From Alphaproteobacteria bacterium (GTDB lineage: Bacteria > Pseudomonadota > Alphaproteobacteria > Sphingomonadales > Kordiimonadaceae): a stretch of DNA of 45,388 bases. The position numbers were made by a program, and so were the translations under genes. The notes under the pieces were generated by a model. That model saw only the letters and a program-made list of their open reading frames with translations, was not told the origin of the DNA and searched no databases. The DNA lies in assembly GCA_021774695.1 (NCBI GenBank), contig JAJFIU010000023.1, positions 1 to 45,388 on the forward strand, given 5' to 3'. Below, one piece after another: positions 1-9,243 of the stretch (the first letter of the stretch is position 1; each line of letters opens with the position of its first letter).

Positions 1-360
1 GGCGTCGATAATGTTTACGATCTGGATTACAACGGTGTCGAGGGCGAAGGCAACATCAGTTACGGCGACGTGTATCTGGAGAATGAGCGCGAGCAATCTG
101 CTTTTAATTTCGAGCATGCCGACACGGACAAATTGTTTGAAGACTTCAAAAAAGCACAAGACGAGTGTGCCAAGCTTCTTGAGGCCGAATTGCCGCTGCC
201 CGCTTACGAGCAATGCATCAAATCAAGCCACACCTTCAACCTGCTGGACGCGCGCGGGGTTATTTCGGTAACCGAACGCCAAGCCTATATCGGACGGGTG
301 CGTGATCTGGCCAAAGGCTGCTGCGCGGCATGGATGAAGAAAAACGGGTGGGACACATAA
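1..360 (+). CDS. glyQ: Glycyl-tRNA synthetase alpha subunit, C-terminal part (5' truncated by window)
   Basis: The reading frame is open from base 1 to the stop TAA at 358-360, giving the last 119 residues of a protein whose start lies outside the window. The visible part carries family-typical stretches: [15 protein letters not shown], the [14 protein letters not shown] segment and [21 protein letters not shown] near the end, then [17 protein letters not shown]. GlyQ is the catalytic alpha subunit of the bacterial alpha2beta2 glycyl-tRNA synthetase, which activates glycine with ATP and charges tRNA-Gly in the cytoplasm. The stop codon shares its last base with the ATG of glyS, so the two subunits are translationally coupled, as expected for a heterotetramer. 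The family assignment is firm; only the missing N-terminus limits it. Confidence 0.95.
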   Translation, partial: GVDNVYDLDYNGVEGEGNISYGDVYLENEREQSAFNFEHADTDKLFEDFKKAQDECAKLLEAELPLPAYEQCIKSSHTFNLLDARGVISVTERQAYIGRVRDLAKGCCAAWMKKNGWDT

Positions 361-2573
361 TGGCTGACCTGCTCATTGAATTGTTTTCCGAGGAAATTCC
401 GGCACGCATGCAGGCGAAAGCGTCTGACGACCTGAAGCGTATGATGACCGAGGCACTGAAAGCCGCAGGCTTAACCTTTGAAGCTGCTGAAGCCTTCGCG
501 ACACCGCGTCGGTTGGCGCTGCATGTCACCGGCCTGCCGACTTCCACGCCTGATATCAGCGAAGAACGCCGCGGCCCGCGCGCCGACGCGCCCGAACAAG
601 CCGTTGCAGGTTTTCTGCGCGGAGCTGGTGTTGCCCGTGAAGATCTGGTCGAGCGCGAAGATAAAAAAGGTACGTTCCTGTATGCTGTGATTGAAAAGCA
701 AGGCCGCGCCGCCGCTGATGTGGTTGCCGAAGCGCTTGAACATACAATTCGTAATTTCCCGTGGCCCAAATCCCAGCGCTGGGGCGCTGGCAATTTGAAA
801 TGGGTGCGCCCTCTGCATTCCATCATATGCCTGCTGGATGGTACCGTCGTTGATATGGACGTTGATGGCTATAGGGCAGGTGATAGCACAAGCGGTCACC
901 GCTTTATGGCGCCGGGCGTCTTTGCTGTAACCGGGTTTGCCGACTACAAACAAAAACTACTGGATCATAAGGTGATCCTTGACCCCGCACGCCGCCAAAC
1001 CCTTATCCGTGACACCGCGCAAACGCTGGCGTCAGCCGCAGGGCTTGATCTGGTGGAAGATGCTGGCTTGTTCGCTGAGGTGGCCGGGCTGGTTGAATGG
1101 CCTGTGCCGATGATTGGCTCGTTTGATGCCAACTTCCTCGCAGTACCGGAAGAAGTGCTGATCCTGACCATGAAGAAGGATCAGAAATATTTCGTCACCC
1201 GCGACCCGGCAACCGGGCGCTTGGCCAATAAATTTATCTTCACCGCCAATATTAAACCTTCCGACGATGGCAGCGCGATTACCAGCGGTAACCAACGGGT
1301 GTTGGCGGCGCGACTGGCGGATGCGCAGTTCTTTTACCAGCAAGACCTTAAAGGCAAGCTGGAAGACAATCTGCCTGCGCTAGAAGACATTGTGTTCCAT
1401 AAAGACTTGGGAACTGTAGCGGAGCGCGTTGAACGTATTCGCAAGCTTGCAGTGCATCTAGCCCCAATCGTTGGCTGCGATCCCGATGACGCTGACCGTG
1501 CGGCCCAGCTTTGCAAAGCCGATTTGGTCTCGGGCATGGTCTACGAATTCCCTGAAGTACAGGGTGTTATGGGCCGATATTATGCATTAGAGCAGGGCGA
1601 AAGCGATGCGGTGGCCGACGCCATCCGTGACCATTACGCACCGCTTGGCCCTAACGACGAGTGCCCGTCTGCGCCTGTTTCTATTGCGGTAGCTTTGGCT
1701 GAAAAATTGGACACGTTAGTTGGTTTCTTTGGTATTAACCAGAAACCAACTGGCTCGAAAGACCCCTTTGCCCTTCGCCGGGCAGCCCTCGGTGTTATTC
1801 GTTTGTTGTCGGAGAAAAACCTGCGGCTGCCTTTGAAAGTAGGGCTGAAAAAGTCTGCGAAGTTCTACAAATTTCAGTTGCGTGGCAAAGTTGACTGGAA
1901 AAGCGTTTTTCCGGGGCACGAGGGATTGGGGTACGATATTGAACGCGACGGAGATGATATCGTAATTTACGAAGGTGCTGAGGAAATTCAGCGTTTTCGA
2001 AAAGAAGTACCGATTGAGGTCGCCCGATTAATTGATTTCACTATGCTTCATACGGCGGGTCTGCTTCCATTCGTTGAATTTTTCGGCGACCGGCTGAAGG
2101 TTCAGCAGCGCGACAAGGGCGTGCGGCATGATCTGATCGATGCGGTATTTGCCAAAGGCGATGATGACTTGGTGCGTATCCTTAACCGGGTATCAGCCTT
2201 GTCCAAGTTCCTCGAAAGCGATGACGGTGCCAACTTGCTAGCAGGCTACAAGCGAGCGGCTAACATTCTGAAAAAAGCAGATGAAAGTTCCTTTGGCGAT
2301 CCGATTGAGAGAGACGACATGGAGCCTTCAGAAAAATCACTTTTTGAAGCAATGTTCGATATTGGCGATATAGTAAATGCTGCGCTCAAAGCTGAAGATT
2401 TTAAAAAAGCGATGATAATGTTGGCGGCTCTGCGCGCGCCGATTGATACATTTTTTGAAGAAGTAATGGTGAATGCAGACGACGTTGATATTCGTCGCAA
2501 CCGGATGGCAATGCTTTCTACTTTTTGCAGGGCAGTAGATCGGGTCGCTGATTTCAGTTTGATTGAAGGTTAG
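360..2573 (+). CDS. glyS: Glycyl-tRNA synthetase beta subunit
   Basis: A 737-residue protein starting at the ATG that overlaps the glyQ stop by one base (TAATG). An upstream in-frame start at 330 exists but would lie inside glyQ and is not needed. The N-terminus [18 protein letters not shown] is the GlyS signature start; the tail FFEEVMVNADDVDIRRNRMAM followed by a VADFSLIEG end is the usual anticodon-binding C-terminus. GlyS binds tRNA-Gly and partners GlyQ. The middle holds the conserved GVIRLLSEKNLRLPL segment, and before the FFGDRLKVQQRDKGVRHDLI segment there is a charged stretch of roughly 60 residues (bases about 1850-2040) that appears longer than in Escherichia coli GlyS. I treat that as a lineage-specific insertion. 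Identity is secure. Confidence 0.96.
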   Translation: MADLLIELFSEEIPARMQAKASDDLKRMMTEALKAAGLTFEAAEAFATPRRLALHVTGLPTSTPDISEERRGPRADAPEQAVAGFLRGAGVAREDLVEREDKKGTFLYAVIEKQGRAAADVVAEALEHTIRNFPWPKSQRWGAGNLKWVRPLHSIICLLDGTVVDMDVDGYRAGDSTSGHRFMAPGVFAVTGFADYKQKLLDHKVILDPARRQTLIRDTAQTLASAAGLDLVEDAGLFAEVAGLVEWPVPMIGSFDANFLAVPEEVLILTMKKDQKYFVTRDPATGRLANKFIFTANIKPSDDGSAITSGNQRVLAARLADAQFFYQQDLKGKLEDNLPALEDIVFHKDLGTVAERVERIRKLAVHLAPIVGCDPDDADRAAQLCKADLVSGMVYEFPEVQGVMGRYYALEQGESDAVADAIRDHYAPLGPNDECPSAPVSIAVALAEKLDTLVGFFGINQKPTGSKDPFALRRAALGVIRLLSEKNLRLPLKVGLKKSAKFYKFQLRGKVDWKSVFPGHEGLGYDIERDGDDIVIYEGAEEIQRFRKEVPIEVARLIDFTMLHTAGLLPFVEFFGDRLKVQQRDKGVRHDLIDAVFAKGDDDLVRILNRVSALSKFLESDDGANLLAGYKRAANILKKADESSFGDPIERDDMEPSEKSLFEAMFDIGDIVNAALKAEDFKKAMIMLAALRAPIDTFFEEVMVNADDVDIRRNRMAMLSTFCRAVDRVADFSLIEG

Positions 2574-2660
2574 GCACTAAGAACTATCTAAAAACAGGTC
2601 TCACGCACTTTGGGCGAAGTGATATTTGATGCGAAACGCACAAACAAGGACTGAACGAAC

Positions 2661-5321
2661 ATGAGTAAATGGGTTTACACCTTTGGTGACGGCGCGGCGG
2701 ACGGCCGGGCAGACATGAAAAACCTTCTGGGCGGCAAGGGCGCCAATCTGGCCGAAATGGCCTCGCTGGGCCTGCCGGTACCACCGGGCCTGACCATCAC
2801 CACCGAGGTTTGCACCTATTATTACGAGAATGCTCGCCAATACCCGGTTGAGCTTGTGGCCCAAATGGACGCAGCGATTGCCGCGATTGAAAAAAGCGCA
2901 GGTGCGGTGTTCGGCGACAAGGAAAACCCACTTTTGGTTTCAGTGCGCTCAGGCGCGCGGGTTTCCATGCCCGGCATGATGGACACAGTCCTCAACTTGG
3001 GCCTGAACGATGAAACCGTTGAAGGCTTGGCTGCAGGAAGCGGCAATGCCCGCTTCGCTTGGGACAGCTACCGCCGGTTTATTCAGATGTATTCCGATGT
3101 GGTGCTGGGCGTTGACCATTATCACTTTGAAGAACTCATTGAGTATCACAAAGAAGCAAAAGGCGTTGATCTGGACACCGACCTGGATGCCGACGATTGG
3201 AAGTCTCTGGCCGCAGCCTTCAAAGCTAAAACCGAAGAAGAATTGGGCACACCTTTTCCGCAAGATGTGCGCAAGCAGCTTTGGGGTGCCATCGGTGCTG
3301 TGTTCGGCAGCTGGCACATCGACCGCGCCAAAATTTACCGCAAGCTGAATAACATCCCCGAAGGTTGGGGCACCGCCGTTAACGTGCAGGCAATGGTATT
3401 TGGCAACATGGGCGACACCTCGGCCACAGGTGTGGCTTTCACCCGCGATCCGTCCACCGGCGAAAACGAATTTTACGGCGAATATCTGATCAACGCGCAA
3501 GGCGAAGATGTGGTTGCGGGTATCCGCACGCCCCAAAACCTGACCATTCGCGCACGCGAAGCTGCGGGCGCAACCGCGCCGTCGATGGAAGAGGTGATGC
3601 CAGACGTGTTCAGCCAACTTGCTGACGTGTTTACCAAGCTGGAACAGCATTACCGAGACATGCAGGACATCGAATTTACCGTCCAGCGCGGTAAATTATG
3701 GATGCTGCAAACCCGTTCAGGCAAGCGCACCGCTAAAGCGGCGCTGAAAATTGCCGTTGAGATGGTTGAAGCGGGCTTGATTGACGAAAAAACCGCTGTG
3801 ATGCGAGTTGAACCCGCTGCACTGGACCAATTGTTGCACCCAACTTTGGACCCGGATGCGCCGCGTGATATTTATACACGCGGTCTGCCAGCGTCACCCG
3901 GCGCGGCTGCAGGGGCTGCTGTGTTCGATTCTGATGAAGCCGAAGCATGGGCGCGCGACGGCAAAGATGTTGTGCTGTGCCGCACCGAAACATCACCTGA
4001 AGATATTCACGGTATGCACGCTGCAAGGGGTGTATTGACCGCGCGCGGCGGCATGACCAGCCACGCAGCAGTTGTTGCGCGCGGCATGGGCACACCCTGT
4101 GTTTCGGGCGCGGGGCAAGTTCGTATTGATGCTAAAGCCGGTGTGATGACTTGCATGGGCCGCGAGATCAAAAAAGGTGATTTGATCACAATTGATGGCT
4201 CCACCGGTGAAGTGATGATTGGGGCCGTTAAAACGCTGCAGCCTGAACTCACCGGTGATTTTGCTGCCCTGATGAAGTGGGCTGACAGCTACCGCACCAT
4301 GCAAGTGCGCACCAATAGCGACACACCCGCCGACACCGAAACAGCGCGCGAATTCGGCGCAGAAGGCATCGGGCTGTGCCGCACTGAGCATATGTTCTTC
4401 GAAGGTGAGCGCATTATTGCGGTGCGCCAGATGATTCTTGCCGAAGATATTGCTGGCCGCAAACACGCATTGGAAAAGTTGTTGCCGATGCAACGCGATG
4501 ATTTTGCTGAAATTTTCAAGATTATGCGCGGCTTGCCGGTAACTATTCGCCTGCTGGACCCGCCGCTACATGAGTTTTTGCCGCGCGAACAGGATGAATT
4601 TGATGATGTAGCAGCCGCCATCGGCTGTGATGTAGTGGTGTTGCAGCGCCGTGCTGCAGACTTGCACGAGATTAACCCGATGCTGGGCCACCGGGGATGC
4701 CGCTTGGGCATAACATACCCGGAAATATACGAGATGCAGGCCCGCGCGATTTTTGAAGCTGCGATTGCGGTCGAGAAGGAAACCGGCGATACGGTTGTAC
4801 CCGAGATTATGATCCCGCTGGTGGCGACGGAAAAAGAACTGGCTATACTGCGAAAACATGTTGAAGCAGTTGCAGTCGATGTGTTTGCCGAGACCGGACA
4901 CACGGTTAATTATTTGATCGGCACCATGATTGAGCTGCCGCGCGCGGCACTGTGCGCAGACAAAATCGCCAATGCTGCTGACTTTTTCTCATTTGGCACT
5001 AATGACTTGACGCAGACGGCCATCGGTATAAGCCGCGATGATGCAGCGCGGTTCCTGGAGCAATATGTCAAGGACGATATTTTTGCGCAGGACCCGTTTG
5101 TTTCTATCGATCAAGAAGGTGTCGGGGAACTGGTGAGGCTGGGCGCTGAGCGCGGGCGTTCAACCAAACCTGATTTGAAGTTGGGCATTTGCGGCGAACA
5201 CGGCGGCGATCCTGCCAGCGTTGAGTTTTGCCATAATGTTGGCCTTGATTATGTAAGCTGCTCACCGTTCAGGGTGCCAATCGCACGCCTTGCAGCGGCA
5301 CAGGCCGCGTTGAAAAGCTAG
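2661..5321 (+). CDS. ppdK: Pyruvate, phosphate dikinase
   Basis: An 886-residue protein, the normal length for the family. It reversibly converts pyruvate, ATP and phosphate to phosphoenolpyruvate, AMP and pyrophosphate in the cytoplasm, serving gluconeogenesis or pyrophosphate-linked glycolysis. The N-terminal ATP-grasp part begins YTFGDGAADGRADMKNLLGGKG; the central swivelling domain holds the phosphorylated histidine in GGMTSHAAVVARGMG (H468); the C-terminal TIM-barrel carries the general-acid cysteine in GICGEHGGDP (C844). The spacing of these residues matches the known family members. The ATG follows AAGGA at about 2646. The gene sits 87 bases after glyS, an arrangement common in alphaproteobacteria; whether the genes are cotranscribed is not shown. 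No PPDK regulatory protein gene is visible in the window. Confidence 0.97.
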   Translation: MSKWVYTFGDGAADGRADMKNLLGGKGANLAEMASLGLPVPPGLTITTEVCTYYYENARQYPVELVAQMDAAIAAIEKSAGAVFGDKENPLLVSVRSGARVSMPGMMDTVLNLGLNDETVEGLAAGSGNARFAWDSYRRFIQMYSDVVLGVDHYHFEELIEYHKEAKGVDLDTDLDADDWKSLAAAFKAKTEEELGTPFPQDVRKQLWGAIGAVFGSWHIDRAKIYRKLNNIPEGWGTAVNVQAMVFGNMGDTSATGVAFTRDPSTGENEFYGEYLINAQGEDVVAGIRTPQNLTIRAREAAGATAPSMEEVMPDVFSQLADVFTKLEQHYRDMQDIEFTVQRGKLWMLQTRSGKRTAKAALKIAVEMVEAGLIDEKTAVMRVEPAALDQLLHPTLDPDAPRDIYTRGLPASPGAAAGAAVFDSDEAEAWARDGKDVVLCRTETSPEDIHGMHAARGVLTARGGMTSHAAVVARGMGTPCVSGAGQVRIDAKAGVMTCMGREIKKGDLITIDGSTGEVMIGAVKTLQPELTGDFAALMKWADSYRTMQVRTNSDTPADTETAREFGAEGIGLCRTEHMFFEGERIIAVRQMILAEDIAGRKHALEKLLPMQRDDFAEIFKIMRGLPVTIRLLDPPLHEFLPREQDEFDDVAAAIGCDVVVLQRRAADLHEINPMLGHRGCRLGITYPEIYEMQARAIFEAAIAVEKETGDTVVPEIMIPLVATEKELAILRKHVEAVAVDVFAETGHTVNYLIGTMIELPRAALCADKIANAADFFSFGTNDLTQTAIGISRDDAARFLEQYVKDDIFAQDPFVSIDQEGVGELVRLGAERGRSTKPDLKLGICGEHGGDPASVEFCHNVGLDYVSCSPFRVPIARLAAAQAALKS

Positions 5322-5350
5322 CCAAACCGGTCTGAACAGACTGAGTTTGG
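5322..5350 (+). repeat. Strong inverted repeat just after ppdK stop
   Basis: CCAAAC (5322-5327) pairs with GTTTGG (5345-5350), and CGGTCTG (5328-5334) pairs with CAGACTG (5337-5343) with one G.T pair and a bulged A at 5344. The result is a stem of about 13 pairs beginning at the base after the ppdK stop codon. A T-run lies only further on, at about 5365-5371, so it is not a textbook intrinsic terminator. It could be a 3'-end stabilising or terminating hairpin for ppdK mRNA. Confidence 0.5.
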
Positions 5351-5456
5351 AAGAACGCTGAAGTTTTTTTCTACACAGTTTGTTGTATTTTGTGTATCAT
5401 AAGTTGCGTTTTGGGGCGTCGGGTCTTTGATAGCCAGTTGAAGGCGGTTCAAGATA

Positions 5457-5936
5457 ATGGCCGATAGCTTCGAAAGTATTTCAAAAGAGGAAATTCCAGA
5501 AAACCACCCGGTATTGCGGTTTGATGTTTTTTGGCGCGCCGCGACTAAAGACAATAAGTCGGTCAGTTGGAAAGACTTAAGCCCCATGAAGATGGCGCCT
5601 GTTTTGCCGTGGATATTGGTTCTCGATTGCCTACCAGATAACGATTATATGTTCCGTGTTTCCGGGACCGGTTGTGACATGATTTTTGATCGCAAGTTAA
5701 CCGGCAATAAATTCAGTGAACATGTGGAAAAGTCTTGGGCAAAATCGCGTTATGAAGACCTCCTAGCCGTTAAATCTGGCGCAGGTCCCCTATACGCAAA
5801 AGGCAATTTGCCGGTCAAAGACCGGGATCATGTCAAAATCTTTCGGGGCCTGTATGGATTTACCAGTGATGGAACCGAGATTGATAGGCTGGTTGTGGTT
5901 GTGGCACCGCTCAATCAGTCATCCACTGCTTTGTAA
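5457..5936 (+). CDS. PAS_5-family domain protein
   Basis: A 159-residue soluble protein. The pattern of an aromatic FWRAAT segment, then a SWKDLSPMKMAPVLPWILVLD stretch, then FRVSGTGCDMIFDRKLTGNKF is the layout of the PAS_5 family (PF07310), small PAS-like proteins almost confined to alphaproteobacteria whose ligands are mostly unknown. No output domain follows, so if it senses something it must pass the signal through a partner. It stands alone: ppdK ends 135 bases upstream and the next gene is on the other strand. A second PAS_5-like protein with a longer C-terminus is encoded at 37066-37785. The start ATG at 5457 gives the full domain; I see only a weak ribosome binding site. Confidence 0.75.
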   Translation: MADSFESISKEEIPENHPVLRFDVFWRAATKDNKSVSWKDLSPMKMAPVLPWILVLDCLPDNDYMFRVSGTGCDMIFDRKLTGNKFSEHVEKSWAKSRYEDLLAVKSGAGPLYAKGNLPVKDRDHVKIFRGLYGFTSDGTEIDRLVVVVAPLNQSSTAL

Positions 5937-5948
5937 AACAGGATATGC

Positions 5949-6071
5949 TCAGTCAGCCATCACAAACATGGCGATAATAATGGTGGCAACTGCCAGCGTT
6001 AAAACTACTAAGCGTTTAACATCGCCGTCCTTGCGAGCGTCAGCTTCGCGCTGTTTTTTTGATTTGGTCAT
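5949..6071 (-). CDS. Small single-pass membrane protein, 40 residues
   Basis: Reading the reverse strand from the ATG at 6071 gives a 40-residue protein. The first half is hydrophilic and basic (MTKSKKQREADARKDGDVKR) and the second half is one hydrophobic helix (LVVLTLAVATIIIAMFVMAD), so it should sit in the inner membrane with its charged N-terminus in the cytoplasm. A clear ribosome binding site AAAGGGGG lies 6 bases before the start, which is the main reason to believe it. It fills an otherwise empty gap and is too short for most gene callers. I recognise no family and infer no function. Confidence 0.6.
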   Translation of the reverse strand: MTKSKKQREADARKDGDVKRLVVLTLAVATIIIAMFVMAD

Positions 6072-6171
6072 TGCATACCCCCTTTAGCGTCAGATCACCA
6101 TATTCAATCGTCAAAAACAAGGCCGATTTATCCAAAATGCATGTCTGATTTATATCGAATTGCCGGTTTTG

Positions 6172-7071
6172 TTAATTGAGGCGCGGGAGCACCTCTGTTT
6201 CCCAGAGGTGTTTATATAATGTTTCTTGGCCAGGTAGTGCCATCCAGATCATATGAGCCTTTATATACGCAGGGTCTTTGCGAAGGCCTTTCAACAGGGC
6301 ATTAATTTGGGATATTAACGCTCTGCCCTGCGGCGTGTCATTGCAGACGATAGCACCCAGCCCAAATCGGCCTCTATGTTCTTCAATTTGCATGTATCGG
6401 TGTTGACCTGTGTGGCCGTTGATCTGTTCGTGAAACTTTAGTGCTGGATAGTAATCAATGAAATAATCAATCCTGTTAGCATCTAACATTCTAAATATTC
6501 CATCCGAGGTTTGGTTGGAACCTGCCCACCTAAACAGGTTTTTTGCGTTCGGGTCCTGAGTAAAAACTTCGTCAAGATATTTGCTGTAGGCTCTACCTGG
6601 CTGATAGGCACCGACAAGAGCTTTGTCGGCAAGCAAACTCTTTAGACTGACATAGCCTTTATGGCTGTGGCGGTTAATCTGGTCGACGGCTTGTAAGCGA
6701 ACAATTAGTCCATGATATAAAAGCACAAATGTTGGTGCACTCCAGATCAGACCGGTTCGTCTCTCTGAAGAGATGTCTGAGCCTTTATAGCTAGAAGCGG
6801 GAAAACAGGCCTCGCCGGACCTGAGGTTGCTATAGATTCTAACGATGTTGGTTTGCTGATCCTCATGTCTATAGGCTGGCAACTTGGCGCGGATCATTTT
6901 GGTCGCAACTTGTGCGTGACCTTGACCTTTCAGTGTGCCTTCGTTAATCCAAGCGGGCTGCCAAGCAATTTCAAGCCATTTGACAGTTGGCATTGTGTCA
7001 TTTGCCGAGGTCGGTAGAATCAAGCCACCAATCGCGATCAGTGAAACTGCAATGTTGACTATCAATCGCAT
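6172..7071 (-). CDS. Periplasmic solute-binding-like protein (TIGR02285-like)
   Basis: A 299-residue protein with an N-terminal signal peptide (MRLIVNIAVSLIAIGGLILPTSA, probable cut after TSA), so it is exported to the periplasm. After this come WLEIAWQPAWINEGTLKGQGHAQVA and LPAYRHEDQQTNIVRIYSN, typical of a group of proteins related to the family-3 solute-binding proteins of amino-acid ABC transporters and described as TIGR02285. These usually lack a neighbouring permease and ATPase, as here, so the role could be sensing or an orphan binding function rather than transport. It lies 86 bases downstream of ygfZ on the same strand and may be read through from it. Ligand unknown. Confidence 0.7.
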   Translation of the reverse strand: MRLIVNIAVSLIAIGGLILPTSANDTMPTVKWLEIAWQPAWINEGTLKGQGHAQVATKMIRAKLPAYRHEDQQTNIVRIYSNLRSGEACFPASSYKGSDISSERRTGLIWSAPTFVLLYHGLIVRLQAVDQINRHSHKGYVSLKSLLADKALVGAYQPGRAYSKYLDEVFTQDPNAKNLFRWAGSNQTSDGIFRMLDANRIDYFIDYYPALKFHEQINGHTGQHRYMQIEEHRGRFGLGAIVCNDTPQGRALISQINALLKGLRKDPAYIKAHMIWMALPGQETLYKHLWETEVLPRLN

Positions 7072-7157
7072 TAAATGCTCGCCGCTTCCCCGTTGTTGTT
7101 TAACAACTTTAAGATAGATAGTATGAAACTGCCGTTAAGGAATAGTGTATGTTTCCA

Positions 7158-7952
7158 TCATTCACTATTTGCCAGAACTGAGGTGGGACAGCCATTTACC
7201 ATTAGTTTGGCTTCGCAGTGTTCCAGCCTGAAATAGGCGAGGGCATAACCATTCGATACTGTTCGAATTTCACCGGCCGTTTTGCCATTGTCGGTAATAA
7301 TAGTATCACCCTCTTGTGCGTTGCCAACAATTTTAAAAGGAACCAGTTGTTTTTTTAATGCCATTCTGTGTTTCATGCGCGCGGTCAGTTCCTGACCAAC
7401 AAAACAGCCCTTGGTGAAAGAAACGCCGTTCAGCTTTTCAGCGCCAGTTTCCAGCCAAAAATACTTCTCAACCGCCATATCACGGCTGCCGTCCGGCACA
7501 CCGTGGCGGATGCGGCGCTGTTCATAATCGCCGTATGTAAGTGCTTCGGCCTCCGGGGCCGGGTTGTCGGCTGATATGATGCGCTTGTGCAGGCTTTTGT
7601 GGCGCGGATCAGGGTAGCTGACGCCGTGTTCTGGCTCGCCGTCGAACAAGGCCCAGACATTTGAGGGTTCGTCTATGATTTCGACGGCGGCGCGCAGCCG
7701 GTACATCATCAGTCGGCGCATCAGGTCGCTTTTTAGTGCCGCTTCAACATCGAGCAATAAATCCTCGCCGTCGGCGACGATGATCATGTCGAACAGGAAC
7801 TTGCCCTGCGGCGTCAACAGTCCGGCATAAACAGCGGTTTCAGCGTCAATCTTGTCCACATCGTTGGTTATAAGCCCCTGCAACAACGAACGGCCATCTG
7901 GCCCTGACAGGCGAATAACGCCGCGGTTTTCAAGTTGTAACAAACGAGCCAA
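7158..7952 (-). CDS. ygfZ: tRNA-modifying/Fe-S cluster repair protein YgfZ (folate-binding, GcvT-like)
   Basis: A 264-residue member of the GcvT-like folate-binding family. The defining motif KGCFVGQE is at residues 181-188; the cysteine in it is the conserved functional residue of YgfZ/IBA57 proteins, which use a folate to help assemble or repair certain Fe-S enzymes such as MiaB. The N-terminal LLQGLITNDVDKI segment and the GVPDG loop also fit. The start codon is TTG at 7952 (no ATG nearby fits), preceded on its own strand by AGAGGA with 8-base spacing. The gene is divergent from pyrC with about 200 bases between them, where both promoters should lie. Confidence 0.93.
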   Translation of the reverse strand: MARLLQLENRGVIRLSGPDGRSLLQGLITNDVDKIDAETAVYAGLLTPQGKFLFDMIIVADGEDLLLDVEAALKSDLMRRLMMYRLRAAVEIIDEPSNVWALFDGEPEHGVSYPDPRHKSLHKRIISADNPAPEAEALTYGDYEQRRIRHGVPDGSRDMAVEKYFWLETGAEKLNGVSFTKGCFVGQELTARMKHRMALKKQLVPFKIVGNAQEGDTIITDNGKTAGEIRTVSNGYALAYFRLEHCEAKLMVNGCPTSVLANSE

Positions 7953-8154
7953 TGGGTTGGTCCTCTATGAAATCAGTGTTGCCAAGTGGTATAAGAGATC
8001 AAATAGCAAGTTCTATCGCTGTTGCAAGAGATGCCACCAAATTAACGTCAAATAATGCAAGCGTCTTGTCTATTGCGGTTGTGCAGGCGGTGTGGCGGCG
8101 GTATGAAGGGCGCAGCAAATTACATTTATCGGTATCGGCTAAACGGTTATATCA

Positions 8155-9243
8155 ATGACAGCACCCAATAGCGCAAACCCCCTGGGGACAGCAAACTCAC
8201 AAATAGACCGGTTGGTGATGCGCCGTCCGGATGATTGGCATGTGCATCTGCGTGATGATGAAATGCTGGCTGCGGTCGCTCCCTATACCGCCCGTCAGTT
8301 TGCCAGGGCGATTGTGATGCCTAATTTGGCGACACCGGTTACAACCATGGCGCAAGCCGAAGCATATCGTGCACGGATCCAAAACGCCGTACCAGCGGAA
8401 TTCAATTTCACGCCCCTGATGACATGTTACCTGACTGACGACACCAGTGCAGCGGAAGTAGAGCGAGGTTTCAATTCGGGCGTTTTTGCGGCTTGTAAAC
8501 TTTACCCGGCCAACGCAACCACCAACTCAAGCCACGGTGTAACCGATATTGCCCATATATACCCGGTGCTGGAGGCAATGCAGCGCATAGGCCTGCCCTT
8601 ATTGGTACACGGTGAAGTTACCGACAGCGATATTGATATTTTTGACCGGGAAGCGGTTTTTATCGAGCGGATTTTATCCAAAGTGATCGATGACTTCCCA
8701 AGCCTGAAAGTTGTGTTCGAACATATCACTACTGCGGACGCTGTTTCTTTTGTTAAGGCAAGCAACGCAAATGTGGCGGCCACGATCACACCGCACCATC
8801 TGGAATTCAATCGGACAGCAATGTTCCAGGGCGGCATTCGGCCACATTATTACTGTTTGCCAGTTGCCAAGCGCGAACGGCACCGGCTTGCCCTCAGGCA
8901 GGCGGCGGTATCGGGTTCGTCCAAATTCTTTTTGGGTACTGATTCGGCACCTCATTCCCGCGACCGCAAAGAATCTGATTGCGGATGCGCTGGTATTTTC
9001 AACGCGCCCTATGCGTTGGAAAGTTATGCGAAAACCTTCGAGGAAGAGGGCGCACTTGATCAACTGGAAGCGTTTGCTTCGGAGCACGGCCCGAATTTTT
9101 ACGGGTTGGTGCTTAACAATGAGCAGATTGTGCTCGAGCGAAAAAAATGCCTTGTGCCTGCTCAATTGGAAAATTCTGTAGTGCTTTTTCACGCTAGAGA
9201 GACACTCAGTTGGCATTTTGCTGGTGTTTACACCGAAGACTAG
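8155..9243 (+). CDS. pyrC: Dihydroorotase, homodimeric type
   Basis: A 362-residue enzyme that closes carbamoyl aspartate to dihydroorotate in pyrimidine synthesis. The metal-binding motif DDWHVHLRD is at residues 27-34 (H29, H31), the carbamylated lysine lies in [15 protein letters not shown], a further metal histidine in [10 protein letters not shown], and the catalytic aspartate in [15 protein letters not shown]. Together with the length this is the Escherichia coli PyrC type rather than the longer multidomain type. The ATG at 8155 has no convincing Shine-Dalgarno sequence, and about 20 residues precede the conserved core ([10 protein letters not shown]), so a later start is possible, although no better one is seen. 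No other pyrimidine genes are adjacent. Confidence 0.95.
   Translation: MTAPNSANPLGTANSQIDRLVMRRPDDWHVHLRDDEMLAAVAPYTARQFARAIVMPNLATPVTTMAQAEAYRARIQNAVPAEFNFTPLMTCYLTDDTSAAEVERGFNSGVFAACKLYPANATTNSSHGVTDIAHIYPVLEAMQRIGLPLLVHGEVTDSDIDIFDREAVFIERILSKVIDDFPSLKVVFEHITTADAVSFVKASNANVAATITPHHLEFNRTAMFQGGIRPHYYCLPVAKRERHRLALRQAAVSGSSKFFLGTDSAPHSRDRKESDCGCAGIFNAPYALESYAKTFEEEGALDQLEAFASEHGPNFYGLVLNNEQIVLERKKCLVPAQLENSVVLFHARETLSWHFAGVYTED

Noticed and set aside
2949..3650. Reverse 233-residue ORF inside ppdK
   Set aside because: It is a shadow of a strongly conserved gene; the product is His/Cys-rich nonsense without a ribosome binding site.
7952..8158. Forward 68-residue ORF in the ygfZ-pyrC gap whose stop overlaps the pyrC start (ATGA)
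   Set aside because: The overlap is suggestive, but there is no ribosome binding site, the start overlaps the ygfZ start codon on the other strand, and the product resembles no protein. It occupies the expected divergent promoter region.
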